NCBI GenBank assembly: GCA_050292445.1
Contig: JBNKLQ010000171.1
Location: forward strand, 1-13,420
Length of the DNA: 13,420 nucleotides
Origin: Leptofilum sp050292445
GTDB lineage: Bacteria > Chloroflexota > Anaerolineae > Promineifilales > Promineifilaceae
Reading direction: 5' to 3'
The translations under genes and the position numbers were made by a program. Shown piece after piece: positions 6,821-11,635 of the stretch. The notes under the pieces are model-generated. The model worked only from the letters and a program-made list of their open reading frames with translations, had not been told where the DNA came from and did not search any database. Each line of letters begins with the position of its first letter. Position 1 is the stretch's first letter.

Positions 6821-7525
6821 GTGAAGCAAACCGAATCATCTCAGGAACAGGAAAGACTTGCATCCAAACCTATTTCCCGACGCAATGCCTTAAAAATTAT
6901 AGTCGCGACTACAAGTGCGGCGACTCTTTCTAACCTGCCCGGCCAGTGGTTGAAACCAGTCCTGCGGGCTGGGGTATTACCAGCCCATGCCCAGACATCC
7001 GGCCAGCCTACGGCAAATCCCAATCCAACGGCTGCGAACACGGCCACACCTACTGCTACAGCAACGAATACGCCAACGTCAACCCCTACCAACACTCCCA
7101 CGGCTACAGCCACGCCCCAAATCCTCCAGGGCTCTCTGGCGACCATGGTGGAGTGGAGTTTTGAAGTGGGCCAGATGGACCTGAACCTGGAGGTATATGA
7201 TCCGGGTAGCGGCACCTGGGCAACGCCGTCTAATTTGAATACCTTAACCTTAGTCCATGGTGGCGACTCTGGTTTAAGTGGCCTGGGCACGGAAATGGTC
7301 GATTCGACCGGCGGGGTTGTGGCCGGAACGTATCAGATCTGGCTGCGGGTGGTTGCCACTGATGCCAGCCAAGGGTTCCTGATTTTTGCTTTTATCGACA
7401 TCACTGCCAACGCCACGAATGACAATCGGAGTATTGAGTTTGCAACGCCACCGGCGGACAACAGCACGATTCACGTTGCCGACGTAACCTACCCGGCCGG
7501 AACGATAACCTGGTATATTCCCTGA
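6821..7525 (+). CDS. Tat-signal exported protein with Thr/Pro-rich linker, first gene of the PqqD/HprK-like operon
   Basis: 234 residues, GTG start with AGGAG about 9 bases upstream. The N-terminus carries a twin-arginine motif (SRRNALK, 19-25), a hydrophobic stretch, and a likely cleavage site after AHA (55-57), so the protein is expected to be exported folded. Residues about 61-99 form a Thr/Pro/Ala/Asn linker of TATPTATATNTPT style, typical of Chloroflexota surface proteins. Residues about 100-234 are a beta-rich domain I cannot assign (EVGQMDLNLEVYDPG, GTYQIWLRVVAT, HVADVTYPAGTITWYIP); it has no Cys and no obvious catalytic motif. It stops 3 bases before the PqqD-like gene and is therefore co-transcribed with the HprK-like and nucleotidyltransferase genes. 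It is the best local candidate for their substrate, but that is inference. Confidence 0.85.
   Translation: MKQTESSQEQERLASKPISRRNALKIIVATTSAATLSNLPGQWLKPVLRAGVLPAHAQTSGQPTANPNPTAANTATPTATATNTPTSTPTNTPTATATPQILQGSLATMVEWSFEVGQMDLNLEVYDPGSGTWATPSNLNTLTLVHGGDSGLSGLGTEMVDSTGGVVAGTYQIWLRVVATDASQGFLIFAFIDITANATNDNRSIEFATPPADNSTIHVADVTYPAGTITWYIP
7028..7117 (+). repeat. Thr/Pro low-complexity coding repeat
   Basis: About 30 codons of Thr, Pro, Ala and Asn only, with ACN and CCN codons alternating irregularly. This is the linker of the Tat-exported protein, a likely O-glycosylation region and a place where length may vary between strains. Confidence 0.7.
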
Positions 7526-7528
7526 AAG

Positions 7529-7804
7529 ATGATGAACTTGCAGCAACGGCCGTTACCCACCTCCGGTTACCATATCGAAACGTTGGATGGAGAGTTGCTC
7601 TTGTTCAACCCGTCCAGCGACCAGATTTTGCAGACTAACCAGAGTGGAGCGCTGGTCTGGCAATTGTGTGACGGTCAGCGTACCGTCGCCGACATCCGGG
7701 ACATCCTCGCTGCGGCTTATCCTGATGATGCCACGGCCATCATCCAAGACGTGCCTGACATTCTGGCTGCTTTTGCCCATCACGGAGCCATCCACTGGCA
7801 ATGA
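7529..7804 (+). CDS. PqqD family protein (peptide-chaperone/recognition domain)
   Basis: 91 residues, the usual size of a free-standing PqqD protein. The fold signature is visible: Y-H-I-E-T-L-D-G-E then LLLFNPSSDQILQTNQSG (about 25-42), ALVWQLCDGQRTVADI (about 43-58), and helical segments to the end (DVPDILAAFAHHGAI). PqqD-type domains bind leader peptides of ribosomally made peptides and present them to modifying enzymes. The start is one of two consecutive ATGs (7529 or 7532). The gene begins 3 bases after the Tat-exported protein and overlaps the HprK-like gene in an ATGA junction. It resembles the PqqD family member of the 'HPr-rel-A' gene set, recalled from protein-family naming and not searched. 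It carries an ACGGCCGT copy at 7546. Confidence 0.88.
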   Translation: MMNLQQRPLPTSGYHIETLDGELLLFNPSSDQILQTNQSGALVWQLCDGQRTVADIRDILAAAYPDDATAIIQDVPDILAAFAHHGAIHWQ

Positions 7805-8613
7805 CCCCATCGCCGCTGCTCATCCATTTTGGTAACCAGGCGGTCTCCCTCCAATGTGATGAATCGGAACTGGCTGCCTATCTGGCTGAAATGTTCCAGC
7901 ATTGTCTGGGCGGCCGTTTCCTCCCTCGCACTCATTACCACATAAGCCGGACGGATAACGGCCGTTTCACCCTCTCCCGTGATGCTGAAATCTTACGAAC
8001 TGGCCCTACGGCTGCCTCGCTGCTGCCCTGGCTGATGCAGGACTTGGTGGCGGCGCTCATTGAAGAGCAAACCGAACGGCTTATCTTCCATGCCGCCGGT
8101 GCGCTGGTGAACAAGGGGGGCATTATGCTCATTGGCCAGACCGGCAGCGGTAAATCAACGTTGACTGCCCACCTATTGAGCGACGGCGCGCAGTATCTCA
8201 GCGACGAGGTTTTGGCCTTGGCTCCTGGCCTTATGCTCATGATGACTGGTCTGGCCCGACCGCTAGTGCTAAAAGCGCCGCCACCCGTCCCCACGTCACC
8301 ACTCCCGGCAGAGATGGTCGATGGTTCGCGCTGGCTTTTACCGGCCTGGCTGGGCGCAGATGTGGCTACCGATCCAGCCCCGCTGCATTTGCTCCTATTC
8401 CCTACCTATCAAGCCGATGTGTCCTTGATGATACAGCGTTTGTCTCCTGCCGAAGCCGCTTTCCATTTGCTGCAAAATTTGGTTAATGCCCGCAACTTGC
8501 CAGAGAAAGGGCTGCCTGCTGTAACTGACTTGGCCCGCCATGTACCTGCTTACCAGATCACCTACAGCGAAGCAACGGCCGTTACCGCCTGGGTCTGTCG
8601 CCAACAATCATGA
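7801..8613 (+). CDS. HPr kinase-like P-loop ATPase (HprK-related kinase A type)
   Basis: 270 residues. An N-terminal domain (about 1-90) is followed by an HprK-like kinase core: FHAAGALV at 96-103, Walker A GQTGSGKST at 112-120, and LSDEVLAL at 133-140 with the Asp-Glu pair where HprK has its Asp pair. A Pro-rich segment at 158-169 and a helical C-terminus follow. True HPr kinase/phosphorylase has a DRTU N-domain and phosphorylates HPr Ser46. This protein is shorter, lacks those features, and sits with PqqD and a nucleotidyltransferase, as do kinases of the HPr-rel-A sets and of some lasso-peptide clusters (which phosphorylate peptide residues). The start ATG overlaps the upstream stop (ATGA), which implies translational coupling. 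Substrate unknown. Confidence 0.85.
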   Translation: MTPSPLLIHFGNQAVSLQCDESELAAYLAEMFQHCLGGRFLPRTHYHISRTDNGRFTLSRDAEILRTGPTAASLLPWLMQDLVAALIEEQTERLIFHAAGALVNKGGIMLIGQTGSGKSTLTAHLLSDGAQYLSDEVLALAPGLMLMMTGLARPLVLKAPPPVPTSPLPAEMVDGSRWLLPAWLGADVATDPAPLHLLLFPTYQADVSLMIQRLSPAEAAFHLLQNLVNARNLPEKGLPAVTDLARHVPAYQITYSEATAVTAWVCRQQS

Positions 8614-9707
8614 ATGACGTGGATGGTTTGCTCCTGGCCTGCGCTCATTTGCCCCAACCCGACGACGTCCAATTAGCCTGGCAGTTAGCCGCTTTTCCCG
8701 CCTGGGATGCTCTGCTGCCAGCCGCTGCCGGGCAAGGCCTGGGACCACTTCTTTACGCTCACACCCGGTATACGGCCGTTCCTCTGCCAGAAGCAGTCAG
8801 GTTAGGTTTGCAGGGGTTGTTTTTGCGTGCCCGACATTGGCATACCGTCGCTGCTGGTGTGGTGGGCGAGGCGCTGTTGGCGGCACGGCGGGCCGACGTG
8901 CCGGTTGTGGTGTTGAAGGGAATGGCTCTGGCCGGTGAGATTTACCCGGAGGCGGCGCTGCGCCCCATGCGCGACATCGACTGGTTGGTGCATCCGGCCG
9001 ACGAATCGCGCCTGCGCCAGGTGTTGGCCGATTATGGCTTTGCGCCGCTGGCCAGTGGCCCGATTCCAGCTGACCATCGCCACGGTGTTGGGCTGGTGCG
9101 GAGTGTGGAGGGAACGGCCGTTCACCTGGAACTGCACCATAATTTGTTTAGCGGTTTTATGGCTGGCGATTCGTTGACGTTGGCCGATGTAGGTGAGCAG
9201 GTGCGGCCGTTTCGCCTGGGTAGCCAGGAAGCAATGACGTTGGATCACGAGATCATGCTGTGGCATCTGTACCGGCACATGATCATCGAGCCGTGGCGAC
9301 TGATTCGGGTAGTGGATTTGGTGACTTATGCCGAAAAGTATGCAGAGCAGATTGATTGGGCGCAGTTGAGGCAGCGATACCCGCTGGTGATGCGGGCGCT
9401 GGCATTGCTGCATGGTCTCACGCCCTTGTCGCCACAGTTGCGGGCTGCAGCCAGTATTGATCCCACCTTCACCCTGGCGCTGCGTGAAATCCCTTGTGAT
9501 TGGCCGCCGCTGGGAGATGCCCACTGGTCAGAGATGCCCCGTTGGCAGGTGGTGCGGGCATTGTTTTTCCCCCAGCCAGCTTCGTTGTGCCTGTATTATG
9601 GTGTAGGCAGTGCCAGGGAGTTAACCTGGCAGCGTTGGTTGCGCCATCCATTGCAAGTATGGGCCTGGATTTGGCGGAGACTGGTGCGGGGCGAGAGCCG
9701 CTCGTGA
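8610..9707 (+). CDS. Nucleotidyltransferase family protein (pfam14907-like)
   Basis: 365 residues. The nucleotidyltransferase-fold signature is clear: VVVLKGMALAGEIYP at 99-113, then LRPMRDIDWLVHPAD at 117-131 with the metal-binding Asp122 and Asp124, and a later acidic strand (VHLELHH, Glu174) as a candidate third carboxylate. The remaining C-terminal half is helical and Trp-rich. Related proteins accompany HprK-like kinases and PqqD proteins and occur as tailoring enzymes in some lasso-peptide clusters; the nucleotide and acceptor here are unknown. The start overlaps the kinase stop in an ATGA junction. It is the last gene of the operon; no hairpin terminator is visible after it, and the 3' end faces the decayed amidase gene. 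Three ACGGCCGT copies lie nearby or inside (8575, 8772, 9114). Confidence 0.87.
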   Translation: MNDVDGLLLACAHLPQPDDVQLAWQLAAFPAWDALLPAAAGQGLGPLLYAHTRYTAVPLPEAVRLGLQGLFLRARHWHTVAAGVVGEALLAARRADVPVVVLKGMALAGEIYPEAALRPMRDIDWLVHPADESRLRQVLADYGFAPLASGPIPADHRHGVGLVRSVEGTAVHLELHHNLFSGFMAGDSLTLADVGEQVRPFRLGSQEAMTLDHEIMLWHLYRHMIIEPWRLIRVVDLVTYAEKYAEQIDWAQLRQRYPLVMRALALLHGLTPLSPQLRAAASIDPTFTLALREIPCDWPPLGDAHWSEMPRWQVVRALFFPQPASLCLYYGVGSARELTWQRWLRHPLQVWAWIWRRLVRGESRS

Positions 9708-9712
9708 TGATG

Positions 9713-10027
9713 TCCAAAATAATTACGCGAGACGCCAATTCTGGCTCCCTTCAACCCATTTTTGCGCAGAAATTGCGTGTAGACGGAAATTGCCCCACTC
9801 GCTCAGGTTCGTTTTGCCCAGAATAATGGCCCTGGCCGCGCGCAGCCGTTCCGCGACAAAGCTGTCTTTCCTGGCATAATTTTGCGTCAGGGCCAACGAT
9901 CCGGCCGTCTGGGGCCTTGTTGATCAATTTTTTCGATGCGATCTAGAAAAAACTGTACGATTTCTGTGGCACTCATTGTGCTACTGTGCATCATTTCCTG
10001 TAGTTTGGTGATACTCCATTCTTCCAT
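9713..10027 (-). pseudogene. Degraded amidase-signature family gene, three fragments in shifted frames
   Basis: The minus strand of the apparent gap between the nucleotidyltransferase and panD encodes three stretches matching, in order, the amidase (GatA-like) family. Fragment 1 (10027-9887, 46 codons then TGA) starts at an ATG with AAGG about 10 bases upstream and reads WSITKLQEMM, then ATEIVQFFLDRIEKIDQQGP, the family N-terminus. Fragment 2 (9896-9783, another frame) reads KDSFVAERLRAARAIILGKT then NLSEWGNFR. Fragment 3 (9784-9713, a third frame) reads YTQFLRKNGLKGARIGVSRN then YFG. The intervening family regions are missing, including the catalytic Lys (KDN) segment before fragment 2 and the Ser-rich GGSSGG segment between fragments 2 and 3, as is the whole C-terminus. 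Intact members have about 480-520 residues. The gene is clearly dead. Family identity is from motif memory, but the three collinear hits make it strong. Confidence 0.82.
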
Positions 10028-10098
10028 TAGGCTGTGACCTTTTGCCAAAAGCAACGGGAAGCTGGCGCAAAATTAAATTGTGATTTGCTGCTTACAAA

Positions 10099-10113
10099 TT
10101 AGAACAATTCTAA
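10099..10113. repeat. Short perfect inverted repeat upstream of panD
   Basis: TTAGAA (10099-10104), CAA spacer, TTCTAA (10108-10113). A 15-base dyad about 30 bases before the candidate panD -10 box, of a size suited to a dimeric repressor or activator. No specific regulator is suggested. The rest of 10028-10191 is A/T-rich and holds nothing else I recognise. Confidence 0.35.
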
Positions 10114-10142
10114 CGAAAAATGTACTACAAGAACGGACTTGC

Positions 10143-10151
10143 TGTGATAAT
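10143..10151 (+). promoter_or_regulatory. Candidate extended -10 promoter for panD
   Basis: TGT followed by GATAAT (10146-10151) forms a TGn-extended -10 element with five of six -10 matches. No convincing -35 box is 17 bases upstream. The predicted start near 10158 would give a leader of about 34 bases. Confidence 0.4.
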
Positions 10152-10191
10152 ATCCCTCTGGATTTTATATTAGCAAAAGGATTAAAACAGA

Positions 10192-10533
10192 ATGAGATGG
10201 ATGTTACACGGCAAAATTCATAAGGCAACCGTTACACAAGCGGACGTGAATTATGTCGGCAGTATTACGATTGATAAAGAGCTTGTTGATCTGGTTGGCT
10301 TTCGCCCCGGCGAGAAAGTATTGGTTGTTAGCAACACTTCTGGCTCCCGACTAGAAACGTATGTGATTGAAGGTGAACCCGGCTCTGGCGACATTTTTAT
10401 GAATGGCGCGGCGGCTCACCTTATCAAAAAGGGAGAGGAAATCATCATCATTGGCTTTGAGCTAACTGATGATCTGATTGAGCCTATCAATATTTTGGTT
10501 GATGAAAATAACAAATTTGTGAAATATTTGTGA
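10192..10533 (+). CDS. panD: Aspartate 1-decarboxylase (pyruvoyl-dependent)
   Basis: 113 residues, slightly shorter than the usual 115-130. PanD makes beta-alanine from aspartate for pantothenate and coenzyme A. Landmarks: MLHGKIHKATVTQADVNYVG at 4-23 with the self-cleavage site Gly23-Ser24 (YVGSITID), where Ser24 becomes the pyruvoyl group; Lys8; RLETYVIEGEPGSG at about 53-66; and MNGAAAHL at about 70-77. The ATG has AAAAGG 11 bases upstream. No other pantothenate gene (panB, panC) is adjacent. The gene stands alone between the amidase remnant and a strong terminator, so it is probably monocistronic. Confidence 0.97.
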   Translation: MRWMLHGKIHKATVTQADVNYVGSITIDKELVDLVGFRPGEKVLVVSNTSGSRLETYVIEGEPGSGDIFMNGAAAHLIKKGEEIIIIGFELTDDLIEPINILVDENNKFVKYL

Positions 10534-10540
10534 GCAAAAT

Positions 10541-10584
10541 ATTTCCCCGGAAACTCTGAAGTTTCCGGGGAAATTAACGTTTTT
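10541..10584 (+). terminator. Rho-independent terminator of panD
   Basis: A perfect 14-bp stem (ATTTCCCCGGAAAC 10541-10554 with GTTTCCGGGGAAAT 10561-10574) has a 6-base loop, then five T at 10580-10584 after a 5-base gap. It begins 8 bases after the panD stop. Confidence 0.9.
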
Positions 10585-10611
10585 CTTCCCTGTCAACAAA
10601 TACCTTAACTT

Positions 10612-10620
10612 TGGTATAAT
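10612..10620 (+). promoter_or_regulatory. Extended -10 promoter giving a leaderless transcript
   Basis: TGG then a perfect TATAAT (10615-10620) form a TGn-extended -10 element. There is no good -35 box on this strand; TGTCAA at 10591-10596 is the inverse of TTGACA. The expected transcription start (about 10627-10629) coincides with the ATG at 10629. Confidence 0.65.
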
Positions 10621-10628
10621 TTTATTTT

Positions 10629-11123
10629 ATGAAAGCTGGTAGCAAATATTTTCCACTTTTTTCTCGTTTACAGCGGGCTGCGGGTGCGCCTGTGACGATG
10701 ACTTTTACCCAGATCGAAGAATTGTTGGGGGCTTCCCTGCCGGGTAGTGCGCGGGTGCGGGCTGGTTGGTGGAGCAATCGTAGCCAGGGTGCGGTGCAAG
10801 CGGTGGCCTGGATGGATGCCGGGTATCATGTACAGGCGGTTGATTTGGTGGCCGAAACGGTTCGATTTGAAAAGGCAATATTAACTTACACCGTAGAAAA
10901 ATCGGGGGATACAGTGCTGTGGAACAGCGGTATGATCAAAGCACTGCGACAGCATATGGGGATGTCTCAGGGCGAGCTGGCCGATGAGTTGGGTGTGCGT
11001 CAGCAAACGGTAAGCGAGTGGGAGACGGAGGCTTACGCACCCAGTCGGGCTACCTCTAAGCATTTAGGGCTGGTGGCGGAGCGGGCTGGTTTTGCGTATG
11101 AAGTGGGGGAAGAACGGCCGTAA
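10629..11123 (+). CDS. DUF7662-like domain plus Cro/CI-type HTH regulator
   Basis: 164 residues in two parts. Residues about 7-80 (YFPLFSRL, MTFTQIEELLGASLPGSAR, GWWSN, AWMDAGYHVQAVDL, VRF) resemble the small DUF7662 domain seen in uncharacterised bacterial and phage-linked proteins. Residues about 100-155 form an XRE/Cro-CI helix-turn-helix (IKALRQHMGMSQGELADELG then VRQQTVSEWE), followed by a short tail. The fusion suggests a DNA-binding protein whose N-terminal domain senses or binds something unknown; autoregulation is possible. No ribosome site precedes the ATG, and a TATAAT ends 8 bases upstream, so translation is probably leaderless. The DUF number is from memory. The ACGGCCGT copy at 11114 runs into the stop codon. 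Confidence 0.82.
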   Translation: MKAGSKYFPLFSRLQRAAGAPVTMTFTQIEELLGASLPGSARVRAGWWSNRSQGAVQAVAWMDAGYHVQAVDLVAETVRFEKAILTYTVEKSGDTVLWNSGMIKALRQHMGMSQGELADELGVRQQTVSEWETEAYAPSRATSKHLGLVAERAGFAYEVGEERP

Positions 11124-11143
11124 AACCGACCTTAAATTAACTA

Positions 11144-11172
11144 TTGACAAAATAAACGATACCGTGTAAAAT
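11144..11172 (+). promoter_or_regulatory. Near-consensus sigma70-type promoter
   Basis: TTGACA (11144-11149) and TAAAAT (11167-11172) are separated by exactly 17 bases: a perfect -35 and five of six -10 bases. It is the strongest promoter in the window and lies just after the HTH gene, driving the two small ORFs. The predicted start is near 11179. Confidence 0.75.
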
Positions 11173-11246
11173 GTCGCTATTGGTGCGGTAACGGTCGTGC
11201 TACACAGTCATAAATTCCAACAACACAGTTGCAATCAAAAAGCTCA

Positions 11247-11426
11247 ATGTTGGCGGTGAACCTTGCCGGATCGTTTTGGCTGCTTGTAGATCTTTGGGAA
11301 GAGGGACTTTTGGCAGTGCGGTTTGCTCACCTCGACGCTGCCGGAGGGAAACGGCCGTTGCCAAACCAATTCTTATTCATTTTAAATAGCGAGGAAGTGC
11401 CAGATGGGAAATTATACGTTGAATGA
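11247..11426 (+). CDS. Small hypothetical protein (59 aa)
   Basis: An ATG at 11247 gives 59 residues; a TTG at 11229 would add six. Neither has a clear ribosome site. The sequence (LAVNLAGSFWLLVDLWEEG, then FAHLDAAGGKRPLPNQFLFI) is a moderately hydrophobic, mixed alpha/beta peptide that I do not recognise. Support comes from the strong promoter about 70 bases upstream and from the 23-base overlap of its 3' end with the next small gene. It contains an ACGGCCGT copy at 11351. It could be an untranslated leader instead. Confidence 0.45.
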   Translation: MLAVNLAGSFWLLVDLWEEGLLAVRFAHLDAAGGKRPLPNQFLFILNSEEVPDGKLYVE

Positions 11427-11589
11427 AGTGATTAAGCGTTGGACGCGTGGCGATATGACCACAGAGCAGGTGGTGGGGCAAACTCTGCTCATTTTGCAAG
11501 ATATGGCCCGGCGGGTGGGCACGCTGGAAAAATTGCGAGAATCAGATCGCAATGAGGGGAAAGGAGAAAAAAATCAGGCGGAAGAGTGA
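11404..11589 (+). CDS. Small helical hypothetical protein (61 aa)
   Basis: 61 residues, ATG with GAGGAAG about 9 bases upstream. Residues about 5-45 read as two amphipathic helices (YTLNEVIKRWTRGDMTTEQV and GQTLLILQDMARRVGTLEKL), followed by a charged, disordered Glu/Lys/Asn tail. No membrane segment. The pattern suits a small coiled-coil or helix-hairpin protein, perhaps an oligomerising partner. No family recognised. It overlaps the preceding small ORF by 23 bases and shares its promoter; a hairpin follows 12 bases after the stop. Confidence 0.65.
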   Translation: MGNYTLNEVIKRWTRGDMTTEQVVGQTLLILQDMARRVGTLEKLRESDRNEGKGEKNQAEE

Positions 11590-11601
11590 GGGTGAGGGAA
11601 A

Positions 11602-11629
11602 AGAGGCTGAGCAAAATCGCTCAGCCTCT
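11602..11629. terminator. Hairpin between convergent genes
   Basis: A perfect 11-bp stem (AGAGGCTGAGC 11602-11612 with GCTCAGCCTCT 11619-11629) has a 6-base loop between the convergent small gene and the SUMF1-fold gene. On the minus strand it ends in a short T-run (TTTT then CCC), so it mainly serves the SUMF1-fold gene, 6 bases after that stop; on the plus strand there is no T-tract. Confidence 0.75.
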
Positions 11630-11635
11630 AAAATC

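Noticed and set aside
7028..7117. CRISPR-like or tandem DNA repeat
   Set aside because: It is a Thr/Pro coding linker without regular repeat length or spacers.
8802..9524. 240-codon minus-strand open frame
   Set aside because: Antisense to the nucleotidyltransferase, whose motifs are clear; the antisense translation is His/Gln-rich and has no start signals.
6821..9707. Lasso-peptide cluster
   Set aside because: PqqD, kinase and nucleotidyltransferase fit as accessory genes, but the transglutaminase-like protease, asparagine-synthetase-like cyclase and a short precursor are not in the window.
9500..9826. 108-codon plus-strand frame running past the nucleotidyltransferase stop
   Set aside because: It overlaps the real gene in another frame, and its tail is the reverse of the amidase remnant.
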